DNA of 64,000 bases, from assembly GCF_003024605.1 (NCBI RefSeq), contig NZ_PYJQ01000001.1:281001-345000 (forward strand), given 5' to 3'. The notes beneath the pieces are model-generated. The model was not told the origin of the DNA. It ran no database searches and worked only from the letters and a program-made list of their open reading frames with translations. The position numbers and the translations under genes are program-made. Shown piece after piece: positions 17,818 to 26,286 of the stretch (position 1 is the stretch's first letter; every line of letters begins with the position of its first letter). The DNA is from Rhizobium sp. JAB6 (GTDB lineage: Bacteria; Pseudomonadota; Alphaproteobacteria; Rhizobiales; Rhizobiaceae).

Positions 17818-18162
17818 TCAGGCATTGGCCATGAGCAGGCGGAGCGGCAGAAGCGGACCGATTGGGATATATTCGTGATCCATGAGGTGTTGTTTGGCCA
17901 ACGGCAAGCCTTCGATGATTGCATGGGCGTCGGCGATATCCCTTGTATCCAGCAGGAACACGGCTCCTCGGCCGTCGCCTCGCGAATACCACTCGCGTAT
18001 CTTCCCATCGAAATAGAGCTGAGCGGTATGCTGGATTTCATCGGGCATGATGGCCATCACCCGTTCGCGTGTGACGCCCGCCTTCACGGTAAGGATTACG
18101 ATCACACCGGTAATGGCCGGTGAGACGGCCTGTGCCTGGGTCGGGGTTGAATGATCGGTCAT
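17818..18162 (-). CDS. Small dimeric alpha/beta-barrel-like protein (YciI/muconolactone isomerase-like)
   Basis: 114 residues with AGGAG before the ATG at 18160-18162. ITGVIVILTVKAGVTRERVMAIMPDEI reads as a first beta strand and helix, and GRGAVFLLDTRDIADAHAIIEGLPLA as the second half of a ferredoxin-like fold, as in YciI-type or muconolactone delta-isomerase-like proteins. The catalytic role is unknown. Divergent from the LysR gene and 72 bases upstream of the membrane-protein gene. Confidence 0.72.
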   Translation of the reverse strand: MTDHSTPTQAQAVSPAITGVIVILTVKAGVTRERVMAIMPDEIQHTAQLYFDGKIREWYSRGDGRGAVFLLDTRDIADAHAIIEGLPLAKQHLMDHEYIPIGPLLPLRLLMANA

Positions 18163-18312
18163 GGAAGTAGCTCCTGTGAGAGTGGGAACCAGGAAGGTGT
18201 TGCCGAGCCGGCACGCCGCAGATGTTTGGCCGACGTCGGCGACGCTCCCATTTGCAACTCAGGTATAAGACTGCTTTTCAGGGGCGACTATTCTCGATAA
18301 TGTCGACGAGTT

Positions 18313-19278
18313 ATGAAGCAGAACTTCACAGTCAGGCAGGGTGCGCTCGATGGCGTGGAGGCCTTTCTGAGCGTCGCCCAGCATCGCAGTTTTCGCAAAG
18401 CGGCCGCGGAGCTCGGGGTTACGCCATCGGCGATCAGCCAGGCGGTACGCGCGCTCGAGGCGCGTGTCGGCGCTGCACTTTTCATCCGCACCACGCGCAG
18501 CGTCAGCCTCAGTGAAGCCGGCGAACGATTTCACTTGCGCGCCAAGCCCGCTTTCGAGGAGCTTGTCGCCGCAAGCGAGGTTGCGCGTGACCTCGGGCAG
18601 CGGCCCGCCGGACTGCTGCGCCTCACCGTGCCCCGGGCAGTGATCCCGATCCTGCTGGAGCCGCTGATCGCATCTTTCTGCCAAGCCTATCCCGAGGTCG
18701 AGGTGGAGATCGCCGCAAGCGCAGATCTTGTCGATATCGCAGCTGAGGGATTTGACGCCGGCATCCGGCTGGGGCAGTTCATCGCCGCGGACATGGTTGC
18801 GGTTCGGCTTACTCCGCCTTTTCCGCTTGTCGTCGTCGGCAGTCCCGAATATCTGCGCCGACAAGGAAGGCCCGAGCATATCGATGATCTGCGCCGGCAT
18901 GCCTGCTTAAGGATGCGCCGCTCGGACGAGTCGATCGCGCCGTGGTCCTTTGTCGACGGCAATAAGCCAATCGAGGCGATTGTCTCAGGCCCGCTGATCG
19001 CTCGGGATTTCCCCACCATTCTCGGCGCGGCCGGGGAGGATATGGGCCTTGCGCAAGTGCCCAAGCCGATTGCCGTGAGCCTGATGAAGGCGGGCAAGCT
19101 CGTGCAGGTTCTGGAGCCATTCGCGCCAATGGCGCCGGGAGTGTTTCTGTATTATCCCAGCCGCCATCAAATGATGCCGAAGCTGCGTGCTTTCATCGAT
19201 CACGTAAAGAGCCGTTCGGGCGCTATCAACAAAAGTCAGAAGCGCATGGATGGGGAACGAAGACCCGAGCCGAATTGA
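18313..19278 (+). CDS. LysR family transcriptional regulator
   Basis: 321 residues. The N-terminal winged helix (GVEAFLSVAQHRSFRKAAAELGVTPSAISQAVRALEARVG, residues about 10-50) is followed by the periplasmic-binding-protein-like effector domain; GFDAGIRLGQFI and LTPPFPLVVVGSPEYLRRQG are typical of the CrgA/AaeR-like branch. It probably controls the divergent pair at 17236-18162. The 150-base gap between them contains the perfect palindrome GCCGACGTCGGC at 18229-18240, a candidate site though not a clear T-N11-A motif. Confidence 0.93.
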   Translation: MKQNFTVRQGALDGVEAFLSVAQHRSFRKAAAELGVTPSAISQAVRALEARVGAALFIRTTRSVSLSEAGERFHLRAKPAFEELVAASEVARDLGQRPAGLLRLTVPRAVIPILLEPLIASFCQAYPEVEVEIAASADLVDIAAEGFDAGIRLGQFIAADMVAVRLTPPFPLVVVGSPEYLRRQGRPEHIDDLRRHACLRMRRSDESIAPWSFVDGNKPIEAIVSGPLIARDFPTILGAAGEDMGLAQVPKPIAVSLMKAGKLVQVLEPFAPMAPGVFLYYPSRHQMMPKLRAFIDHVKSRSGAINKSQKRMDGERRPEPN

Positions 19279-19543
19279 ATTGAAGCTGCCAGGGGATGGG
19301 GCCGAGGATGCGAGACCTCGACTGCGGCTGCAACGACAATATCGCGTCCAATGGCGCGCCGATCTACGCCACGGCACTACTGTCCCTTCATTCTCATTCG
19401 ATTGCCTGGATGTACTCTAACGCTTTGTTATTGCCGTGCTTTGGAACCAATGATGTGCGAGAGCGTTCATCTATGACTTTGATACGACGCTGACGTCGTG
19501 CCCGGCCGGCTGGGTAAGCGGCGCATTTGAGGAGCAGCTCATC

Positions 19544-19984
19544 ATGAATATTTCATCTGGATTTCGTTCAGTTGCGGTTGCAGCCATTGCCGCAGCAGGA
19601 ATTGGCTTCGCCAGCGCGGCACATGCCGATAGCGGCACGATCCGCTTTTCCGTCTACAAGGCGGCCTTCTTCGTCGGTGGTTCCGGAGGCGAGGGCACGC
19701 TGACCTTCCATGGTCGCAAATATCCCATCTCGATCGGCGGCATCTCCGGCGGTCTCGCCTTCGGTGCCTCAAAGACCTATTTCCAAGGTACTGTGCGCAA
19801 TATTCGCCGCGCCCGGGATGTGGCCGGCGTCTATGGCGCCGCAGGCGGTGGCGGCGCGGTGGGCAGGGGCGCCCAGATGATCGTCATGACCAATGACAAG
19901 GGCGCCAAACTTGAGCTCACAGGCCGGCAGGTCGGCCTGCAGGTCAATGCCGATATCAGCGGCCTGAGCATCACGATGAAATAA
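19544..19984 (+). CDS. Exported protein of unknown function
   Basis: 146 residues with AGGAG before the ATG. A Sec signal peptide (SVAVAAIAAAGIGFASAAHA, cut after AHA near residue 28) precedes a mature region rich in Gly, with YKAAFFVGGSGGEGTLTFHGRKYPISIGG and YGAAGGGGAVGRGAQ. The mature part looks like a small all-beta periplasmic or surface protein. I do not recognise a named family with confidence; it resembles Gly-rich exported proteins such as those of the YSC84/Ysc84-like group only loosely. Confidence 0.75.
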   Translation: MNISSGFRSVAVAAIAAAGIGFASAAHADSGTIRFSVYKAAFFVGGSGGEGTLTFHGRKYPISIGGISGGLAFGASKTYFQGTVRNIRRARDVAGVYGAAGGGGAVGRGAQMIVMTNDKGAKLELTGRQVGLQVNADISGLSITMK

Positions 19985-20017
19985 GAGGGCGAGTCAGCTC
20001 GTGTAATTATTGCCCGG

Positions 20018-20049
20018 AGGCCTGATCTGCAGGAATGGCGGTCAGGCCT
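20018..20049 (+). terminator. Stem-loop after the exported protein gene
   Basis: Perfect 8-base arms AGGCCTGA and TCAGGCCT enclose a 16-base loop, 34 bases after the stop codon. There is no clear T run, so it may be an end-stabilising hairpin and not a rho-independent terminator. Confidence 0.4.
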
Positions 20050-20258
20050 TCGTCGCGAAGCAAACTACCCCATAAGGGGTTGCCCTTTTTACTCCCACTC
20101 GGTTGCTCTAAATCTAGTAAAACTGTTGATATATATAGGTTTTTATTCGAAAATTCGTGCTGTTTCGGCTTCTATCGAAGTCGATCGCTTTCCGGAGCCA
20201 CTGATCGGCCAAAGACGCCACTCGGAAAGCGGAGGTCCCGCAGGCGGCGGCGGAATAG

Positions 20259-20555
20259 TCAGAGCCAGCGGCGAACCTTGGCCTTGTAGCGGCGGTAGTC
20301 GTCGCCGAACTTCGCCTCGAGATAGCGCTCCTCGCGGGCGATCACCTGCGTCTGGATCGCGATCAGCACCAACGGGAGCAAGGCGAAGGCGATCGGCCCG
20401 TCGAAGCGGATCGCAGAGCCGGCATATATAAGCGCCATGCCGAGATACATGGGATTGCGGGTCCACCGATAGGGACCGGTCGTTGCGATGAGGGTCGTTG
20501 GCTGCGACGGCGGAACGTTGGTGCCCCGCCGCCGGAACAGCCCCGCGATAAATCC
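20259..20555 (-). pseudogene. 5'-truncated isoprenylcysteine-methyltransferase-like (ICMT/PEMT) gene
   Basis: From about 20555 the frame reads FIAGLFRRRGTNVPP, then ATTGPYRWTRNPMYLGM, a hydrophobic helix ALLPLVLIAIQTQVIAREERYLEAKFGDDYRRYKAKVRRWL to the stop. These are the core and C-terminal motifs of small ICMT/PEMT membrane methyltransferases (GPYxxxRNPMY, EExxLxxxFGxxYxxYxxxVxRW). The N-terminal helices are missing: the frame meets a stop 54 bases above the first recognisable residue and offers no ATG before the internal MYLGM. The upstream DNA is already the promoter/operator shared with tetR, so the 5' coding part seems deleted. Confidence 0.7.
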
Positions 20556-20570
20556 ACTCTTGGAATTTCG

Positions 20571-20613
20571 GATACTGCGTAGTATCGTAATTCGAGGATA
20601 ACGATACTGTCAA
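20571..20613 (-). promoter_or_regulatory. Sigma-70-like promoter overlapped by a TetR-type operator
   Basis: On the minus strand a perfect TTGACA (20613-20608) and TACGAT (20589-20584) are 18 bases apart, pointing at the truncated methyltransferase. The same DNA holds an inverted repeat with perfect 8-base arms AGTATCGT (20581-20588) and ACGATACT (20601-20608), plus a further GATACT at 20571, giving three half sites. The TetR gene starts 20 bases beyond. Repressor binding would cover both -35 and -10. Confidence 0.68.
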
Positions 20614-20627
20614 GGACTGTAAATGAG

Positions 20628-21275
20628 ATGACCGAAAATAGTCGAGGCCGGCGTGGCCGGCCCGCCAACGAGGCGCTTGGCCAAACCATTGTCGAAACCG
20701 CAGGCGAACTCTTTGCGGAGTTGGGTTTTCAAGCGACAACATTGGACAAGGTCGCCCAGCGGGCGAAGATATCGAAGCTCAGCATTTACAGGCACTTCGA
20801 GAACAAGGAGGCGCTGTTTGGTGCGGCGTTTGCCGCCCGCTGCCAGCAGTTAATCCCACAGGCCCTTTTCGACGGCGTCGACGGTTCGGCCGAGGGTCAG
20901 CTCATGGCGGTGGGATCATCGCTGCTTCGCACGCTGCTGCGCCCGGACGTCCGCAACGTCGAAGCCATGGTGATGGCCGACACGCCGAACCAAAAGTCGT
21001 TGAGCAAAGTCCATTACGAAGCCGGCCCCGCCCACATCATCGCCCAAATCGAGGCCCTGTTGCGTCAATTGCATGCGAAGGCGGTCCTGAACGTGCCCGA
21101 TCCTATCCGGTCCGCCCGCTTGTTTGCCGCGCTTTTCAAAGGCTCCGATCTTTTGATTATTGCGCGCTTCGATGAGGCGAGAGCAGAGGACGACAACGAA
21201 ATCGAATCCTATTGCCGGTCGGCCGTCGCCATGTTCATCGCCGCGCACGGTGGCAACGACGGGGGGATAGCCTAG
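20628..21275 (+). CDS. TetR/AcrR family transcriptional regulator
   Basis: 215 residues. After a basic start (RGRRGRPANE) the helix-turn-helix TIVETAGELFAELGFQATTLDKVAQRAKISKLSIYRHFENKEALF is the standard TetR N-terminal domain. The C-terminal ligand domain (GSSLLRTLLRPDVRNVEAMVMAD) is of the TetR_C AefR-like type. It very likely represses its own gene and the divergent methyltransferase-like gene through the repeat at 20581-20608. Because that target is truncated, the regulator may now control only itself or other sites. Confidence 0.92.
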   Translation: MTENSRGRRGRPANEALGQTIVETAGELFAELGFQATTLDKVAQRAKISKLSIYRHFENKEALFGAAFAARCQQLIPQALFDGVDGSAEGQLMAVGSSLLRTLLRPDVRNVEAMVMADTPNQKSLSKVHYEAGPAHIIAQIEALLRQLHAKAVLNVPDPIRSARLFAALFKGSDLLIIARFDEARAEDDNEIESYCRSAVAMFIAAHGGNDGGIA

Positions 21276-21291
21276 ACAAGGCCGCGAAGGA

Positions 21292-21324
21292 GGGCGGCGA
21301 GCAACCAATAACGCCCGCTTTTTT
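21292..21324 (+). terminator. Possible terminator after tetR
   Basis: Short arms GGGCG (21292-21296) and CGCCC (21312-21316) with a 15-base loop are followed by a run of six T. Position 16 bases after the tetR stop fits a terminator, but the stem is short. Confidence 0.4.
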
Positions 21325-21416
21325 GGGAGGTGCCAATCAAGCTCAGCCCAAATGGATGAAACAGGTATGGCAGCGAAAATTGGCGCTTAGACTGCGCGAT
21401 CACCACCGTTCTCCCC

Positions 21417-22979
21417 TCACTCCCACTCGATCGTGCCTGGCGGTTTCGACGTGACGTCATAGACCACGCGATTGATGCCGCGGACTTCGTTGATGATGCG
21501 GGTCGCGGCGCGGCCGAGGAATTCCATGTCGTAATGATAGAAATCCGCCGTCATGCCGTCGACGGAAGTGACGGCGCGCAGCGCGCAGACGAATTCATAG
21601 GTGCGGCCATCGCCCATGACGCCGACGGTCTGGACCGGCAGCAGCACGGCGAAGGCCTGCCAGATGGCGTTGTAGAGGCCGGCCTTGCGGATCTCGTCGA
21701 GATAGATCGCGTCGGCTTCGCGCAGGATTTCCAGCTTCTCGCGGGTGATGCCGCCCGGGCAGCGGATCGCAAGGCCCGGGCCGGGGAAGGGATGGCGTCC
21801 GATGAAGCTGTCGGGCAGGCCGAGCTCCTTGCCGAGCACACGCACTTCGTCCTTGAAGAGTTCGCGCAGCGGCTCGACGAGCTGCATCTTCATGCGCTCC
21901 GGCAGGCCGCCGACATTATGGTGCGACTTGATGGTGACCGAAGGACCGCCGGTGAAGGAAACGCTCTCGATGACATCGGGATAAAGCGTGCCCTGGCCGA
22001 GGAAGTCGGCGCCGCCGAGCTTCTTGGCTTCATCCTCGAAGGTCTCGATGAAGAGGCGGCCGATGATCTTGCGCTTGGTCTCGGGATCGGAAACGCCTTC
22101 CAGCTCGCCGATGAAGCGGTCGGAAGCATCGACGTGGATGAGATGCAGATTGTAGTGCTCGCGGAACATGGCGACGACATTGGCCGCCTCGTCCTTGCGC
22201 ATCAGGCCGTGGTCGACCAGGATGCAGGTCAGCTGGTCGCCGACGGCTTCGTGGATCAGCAGCGCGGCAACGGAGGAATCGACACCGCCTGATAGTGCGC
22301 AGATGACGCGCTTGTCGCCGACCTGATCGCGGATCGCCTGCACCGCCTTGGCGCGATAGGCCGACATCGACCAGTCGCCCTTGATGCCCGCGATGTTATG
22401 AATGAAGTTGCCGATCAGCTTGGCGCCGTCGGGCGTATGCACGACTTCCGGGTGGAACTGTACGCCGTAATATTTGCGCTTTTCGTCGGCGATGAAGGCG
22501 TAAGGCGCATTCGAGGAGGTGGCGACCACTTCGAAGCCTTCCGGCAGCGCGGTGACGCGGTCGCCGTGGCTCATCCAAACCTGATGGCGCGAGCCGTTCG
22601 ACCACAGTCCCTCGAAGAGGGCGCAATCCCTGTCGACTTCCAGGAAGGCGCGGCCGAATTCGCGATGGTGGCCGCTCTCGACCTTGCCGCCCAGCTGCAT
22701 GCACATGGTCTGCTGGCCGTAGCAGATGCCGAACACCGGGATGCCGCTGTCGAAGATGATCTGCGGCGCCCGCGGCGAGCCTTCGTCCACGGTCGAGGCC
22801 GGGCTGCCTGACAGGATCACGGCTTTCGGCTGCAGGCGCTTGAAGCCCGCTTCGGCGGATTGGAAAGGAACGATTTCGCAGTAAACGCCCGCTTCGCGCA
22901 CGCGCCGCGCGATGAGCTGCGTCACCTGGCTGCCAAAATCGACGATGAGAACGGTGTCTGGATGTGCTGTCTGGGTCAT
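21417..22979 (-). CDS. guaA: GMP synthase (glutamine-hydrolysing)
   Basis: 520 residues, full length. The N-terminal class I amidotransferase has FGICYGQQ (catalytic Cys86) and the His/Glu pair at [11 protein letters not shown]. The ATP-pyrophosphatase domain has the P-loop [13 protein letters not shown], and the C-terminal dimerisation domain ends with the conserved KPPGTIEWE. It converts XMP, ATP and glutamine to GMP in the cytoplasm. It stands alone on its strand with a palindromic repeat region upstream. Confidence 0.98.
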   Translation of the reverse strand: MTQTAHPDTVLIVDFGSQVTQLIARRVREAGVYCEIVPFQSAEAGFKRLQPKAVILSGSPASTVDEGSPRAPQIIFDSGIPVFGICYGQQTMCMQLGGKVESGHHREFGRAFLEVDRDCALFEGLWSNGSRHQVWMSHGDRVTALPEGFEVVATSSNAPYAFIADEKRKYYGVQFHPEVVHTPDGAKLIGNFIHNIAGIKGDWSMSAYRAKAVQAIRDQVGDKRVICALSGGVDSSVAALLIHEAVGDQLTCILVDHGLMRKDEAANVVAMFREHYNLHLIHVDASDRFIGELEGVSDPETKRKIIGRLFIETFEDEAKKLGGADFLGQGTLYPDVIESVSFTGGPSVTIKSHHNVGGLPERMKMQLVEPLRELFKDEVRVLGKELGLPDSFIGRHPFPGPGLAIRCPGGITREKLEILREADAIYLDEIRKAGLYNAIWQAFAVLLPVQTVGVMGDGRTYEFVCALRAVTSVDGMTADFYHYDMEFLGRAATRIINEVRGINRVVYDVTSKPPGTIEWE

Positions 22980-23011
22980 GGCGAGCCTTTAATGAAAAGC
23001 GCTTTCCCTGG

Positions 23012-23121
23012 CAATCGGGCAAATCACGCAAACGCCGATTTTATTGTCCCGATTGTCCTACATTCTCTGTCTTTTTCGCAATGCCGGACCGAAAACCGCT
23101 ACACACTTTTCTTGGAATTGC
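23012..23121. repeat. RIME-like palindromic repeat (element D)
   Basis: Two adjacent hairpins between guaA and the nucleosidase gene: CAATCGGG/CCCGATTG (23012-23055), and GCAATGCC/GGAATTGC arms (23078-23121). The second encloses the core CCGAAAACCGCTACACACTT, close to the loop of the repeats at 27439, 28581 and 41878. The family matches the dispersed intergenic mosaic elements of rhizobia. Confidence 0.6.
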
Positions 23122-23140
23122 TCCAGTGATTTCCAGTCCC

Positions 23141-23782
23141 TCAGAACCAGAATACGCCGTCTTCCAGCGCCGTAAACAGGCCGTCGACGGCGTAGGAGAG
23201 TTTGCGGTCGATCACATGCAGATATTCGGTCCAGTCCGAAATGCGCTGCAGCTCGACCTTCCCGTCGGAAATGCCCCGCAGGCCGATCAGCGGCAGGCCG
23301 TAAGTCTGGCAGGCGCGCAGCACCGCGAAGGTTTCCATATCGACCATGTCGGTGCCGATGCGTTCATAAGCTTCGGAGCCCGAGACGATGTTGGCGCCCG
23401 TTGACAGGCTGCCCTCGGCAATGGTGGGGATGCGCAATGGCAGTTCGATCGTCGCCGGCAGATCGAGGAAGGGGGTGCGGCCCTTCTCGAAGCCGAGCGG
23501 CGAGGCATCCATGTCTCGGTAGGAAACCGAGGCGACCTGATAGACCTCCGTCTGCTCCAGCTTGGCGGAACCGGCCGAGCCGAGCGACACCACGAGATCG
23601 GGAAGATCGCCCTGAGCTTCGAGCTGCGCGAAGGCACGAGTCAGCGCAATCGCCGCCTCCACCGGACCGACGCCCGTCATCAGCGGATCGATGCGCGAGC
23701 GCAGGAAGGGTCCATATTCGGCCTCGGCTGCCATGACAAACAGGATCGATTTGCCCGATACCCGTTTCAGTTCGAATTTCAT
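23141..23782 (-). CDS. 5'-methylthioadenosine/S-adenosylhomocysteine nucleosidase-like protein
   Basis: 213 residues of the PNP/UDP phosphorylase superfamily. The markers are VMAAEAEYGPF, MTGVGPVEAAIALTRA, VSLGSAGS, DMVDMETFAVLRA (ribose-binding Met-Glu) and LRGISDG (catalytic Asp). It should cleave adenine from MTA or SAH in methyl-cycle salvage. It is slightly shorter than the enterobacterial enzyme. Its start overlaps the end of the thioesterase gene by 4 bases (ATGA), so both are translated together. Confidence 0.88.
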   Translation of the reverse strand: MKFELKRVSGKSILFVMAAEAEYGPFLRSRIDPLMTGVGPVEAAIALTRAFAQLEAQGDLPDLVVSLGSAGSAKLEQTEVYQVASVSYRDMDASPLGFEKGRTPFLDLPATIELPLRIPTIAEGSLSTGANIVSGSEAYERIGTDMVDMETFAVLRACQTYGLPLIGLRGISDGKVELQRISDWTEYLHVIDRKLSYAVDGLFTALEDGVFWF

Positions 23783-24240
23783 CCGCTAATTCCCTCTCTG
23801 CCCCGGATGACCATCATCGTTCCCGTCATCGAGGCGATCAGCTTGGCCGGCCCGTCGCCGACGGCATAACCGCGGCCGTCGGCGACGATGATCGTCGTGC
23901 CGGGCTTGGTGACATCGCCGCGAAACAGGAAGCGCTCGCCGCGCCCCGGCGACATCAGGTTGACCTTGAATTCGATCGTGAGGATCGATGCGGAGGGATC
24001 GATGACGCTATAGGCGGCAAAGCCGCAGGCAGAATCCAGCGCGGCGGCGATGATCCCGGCGTGCAGGATGCCATGCTGCTGGGTCAGCTTGATATCGAAC
24101 GGCAGCTCGATTTCGACCGTACCGTGCTCGACGCGCGTCAGTTCCGCACCGATCGTCGCCATGGCGGCCTGCCGCTCGAAGCTGGTCCTGATGCGGGTCC
24201 GAAAATCGCCGCCGGTCTCCGTGTTATGTGCCCCTGTCAT
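23779..24240 (-). CDS. PaaI-type hotdog thioesterase
   Basis: 153 residues from the ATG at 24238-24240, with AAAGGGGA upstream; a TTG at 24291 would add 17 residues and is less likely. The hotdog signature is QHGILHAGIIAAALDSACGFAAYS (HGG-like turn with Asp), followed by ILTIEFKVNLMSPGRGERF. Such enzymes hydrolyse acyl-CoA thioesters. It forms an operon with the downstream nucleosidase gene through a 4-base overlap; the functional link between them is not evident. Confidence 0.88.
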   Translation of the reverse strand: MTGAHNTETGGDFRTRIRTSFERQAAMATIGAELTRVEHGTVEIELPFDIKLTQQHGILHAGIIAAALDSACGFAAYSVIDPSASILTIEFKVNLMSPGRGERFLFRGDVTKPGTTIIVADGRGYAVGDGPAKLIASMTGTMMVIRGREGISG

Positions 24241-24469
24241 GCCGTCCCCTTTCGCGGGTGCGAAATTGGCATGGAGAGGCCGTTTGGACAAGGGTTGTCC
24301 CGTGGAAAAAGGAAGAGCCGAAGCTGCTGTGCCGACATCGAATTTCCAAGATCAGATTCCCCTGCCATCCGAAGCAATGAAGCTTGAGGGCGCGGATGAC
24401 GACGATCCGGCAATCAGCGGTCGCCTATGCGAGCTGGATACGGACGCCGCTCGGTGCCGATCTGGTAGA

Positions 24470-25267
24470 TCAATGTCGGGCGGCTTCCAAGATCAGATGG
24501 GCGATCGTATCGGGGTGTGAGATCAGCGAGAGGTGGCTGGCCTTCACTTCGATGGTTTTCGCGCCCATGCGCTTGGCCATGAAACGTTCCAGATCCGGAT
24601 CGATCGTTCTGTCTTCTGTGGAAACGGCATACCAGCTCGGCTTGCTGCGCCAGGCGGCCTGGCTGGTCTTTCCCGTCAGCAACGCCTTCTGGAAAGGCTG
24701 CTGCACGGCATAGAGCACTTCGGCCTTGGCCTTGGGCAGATCGCCGGCGAAGTCACGCAGGAAGGCTTCCTCGGTCAGCCGTCCTTCGTCGCCGTCGAAG
24801 ACGATACCGGCCGAGGCAGGGGGCGTTGGATAGGTCTTGGCGAGGGCCGTATAATCTTCGCCGGCATCCGGTGCGCGGGCTGCGACATAGACAAGCGCGG
24901 AAACCTTCGGATTCACGCCGGCTTCCGTCACCATCATGCCGGAGAAGGAATGGCCGACAAGAACGGTCGGGCCGTCCTGGCGGTCGAGTACGCGCTGCAC
25001 GGACGCGACGGCTTCGGGAAGGGTCGTCAACGGATTCTGCACGGCCGTGCAGTTCAGCCCCTTGGCCTGCAGCCGGGCGATGACCTCCGTCCAGCAGGAG
25101 CCATCTGCGAAAAGTCCATGCGCTAGAACGACGTTGCGGGCCTTTAGCGGCGCGGAGGCAGCCGCACCCGTGGTCGAGCTGCTGGCGGCCATGCCGCGCG
25201 TGGAAATGAGGGAGGCGGCGGCACCGGCAACAATGGCGGTCGCGAAATTCCGTCTGGTCAGCATCAT
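24470..25267 (-). CDS. Tat-exported alpha/beta hydrolase
   Basis: 265 residues. The N-terminus MLTRRNFATAIVAGAAASL with a following hydrophobic run and GMAAS is a twin-arginine signal. The hydrolase starts NVVLAHGLFADGSCW (oxyanion loop), has the nucleophile elbow VGHSFSGMM (Ser107), and KASHLSLISHPD supplies the C-terminal His. It belongs to the family near salicylate/methyl esterases and other small periplasmic esterases. The substrate is not known. Confidence 0.9.
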   Translation of the reverse strand: MMLTRRNFATAIVAGAAASLISTRGMAASSSTTGAAASAPLKARNVVLAHGLFADGSCWTEVIARLQAKGLNCTAVQNPLTTLPEAVASVQRVLDRQDGPTVLVGHSFSGMMVTEAGVNPKVSALVYVAARAPDAGEDYTALAKTYPTPPASAGIVFDGDEGRLTEEAFLRDFAGDLPKAKAEVLYAVQQPFQKALLTGKTSQAAWRSKPSWYAVSTEDRTIDPDLERFMAKRMGAKTIEVKASHLSLISHPDTIAHLILEAARH

Positions 25268-25588
25268 CGTGATCCCTATGGTTGAGAGGATAAATTAGCA
25301 CCAGAAGGCCGTCGTGCCGGAACGGTAAAACTTCTGAAATTTTGTATGTCTGAGGACGGCATCTGGCCGGATCCTGCGGATCAAATGCGTCATCTGCATT
25401 CCGATTCAGCATCAAACTTGCTTTGTGTATGCGAAAGCAATCTCTATGCCTATTTTTGTATTCCGCGTATGGAATTTAGTCAATAATTGGATGCGTAACA
25501 GTCTCGTGATGGATAAATTGTATGCAGATTGGAGTTAGAAGTGATATTTTGCATGCGCGCCTCGTTGGATATCGGAGAATTGGGAACG
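25268..25588. promoter_or_regulatory. Divergent intergenic region, hydrolase/GntR
   Basis: About 320 bases of relatively AT-rich DNA. It contains ATTCC-N6-GGAAT (25460-25475) and repeated TATGC/GTATG words, one of which could be the operator of the GntR regulator. No RNA gene or coding frame was recognised. Confidence 0.35.
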
Positions 25589-26266
25589 ATGGATGGGCTA
25601 AATGGTGCAGCCGAGGATCGCGAATTGCTGTCTGACCGCATTCGCAACGCGCTGGAAGGTGAGATTGCGAGCGGCAAGCTTAAGGCGGGGGCCGCACTGG
25701 ACGAACAGCAGCTGGCCGATCGTTTCGGTGCCTCACGCACGCCGGTTCGCGAGGCCCTGAGGCAGCTGTCGGTAAGCGGTCTGGTCGAAATGCGAGCGCG
25801 GCGCGGGGTCGTCGTTGCCCGCATGACGCCTGAACGCATCATGGATATGTTCGAGACGGTTGCCGAAATCGAATCGATGTGCGTGAGGCTCGCCACCTAT
25901 CGCATGACGCCGCTCGAGCGCAGCCATCTGATCGAGCTGCACGACGCATCCGAAACGCTAGTGAGGACAGGCGATTTCGATGCGTACGATATGTTCAATC
26001 GCGCTTTCCATGAGGCGATCTATCACGCGACCCACAACAGCTTTCTTGCCGAGCAGGCGATCACGATCCGCAATCGCCTGGCGGCCTTCCGCCGGGCTCA
26101 ATTGCAACAGGAGCAGCGGCTCGATCGATCCCGGGCGGAGCATGAAGCCATCATGCAGGCCATAGCCGAGGGGGATGGGGAAATGGCGTCGCGGCGTATG
26201 CGCGCGCATATGCTCAATGCGGCGACGGCGTTGCGGCGCTTCATCGAAGCCAGCAGGCTTACTTAG
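25589..26266 (+). CDS. GntR family (FadR/FCD) transcriptional regulator
   Basis: 225 residues from the ATG at 25589; in-frame TTG 25529 and ATG 25553 are alternatives without a better ribosome site. The winged helix RIRNALEGEIASGKLKAGAALDEQQLADRFGASRTPVREALRQLSVSGLV is followed by an all-helical FCD domain with the metal-site His residues in DMFNRAFHEAIYHATHN and SRAEHEAIMQAI. FCD regulators sense small carboxylates. Its target could be the divergent hydrolase, but no metabolic gene is adjacent to confirm it. Confidence 0.9.
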   Translation: MDGLNGAAEDRELLSDRIRNALEGEIASGKLKAGAALDEQQLADRFGASRTPVREALRQLSVSGLVEMRARRGVVVARMTPERIMDMFETVAEIESMCVRLATYRMTPLERSHLIELHDASETLVRTGDFDAYDMFNRAFHEAIYHATHNSFLAEQAITIRNRLAAFRRAQLQQEQRLDRSRAEHEAIMQAIAEGDGEMASRRMRAHMLNAATALRRFIEASRLT

Positions 26267-26286
26267 GCAGTTCAGCCAAGTTCGCA

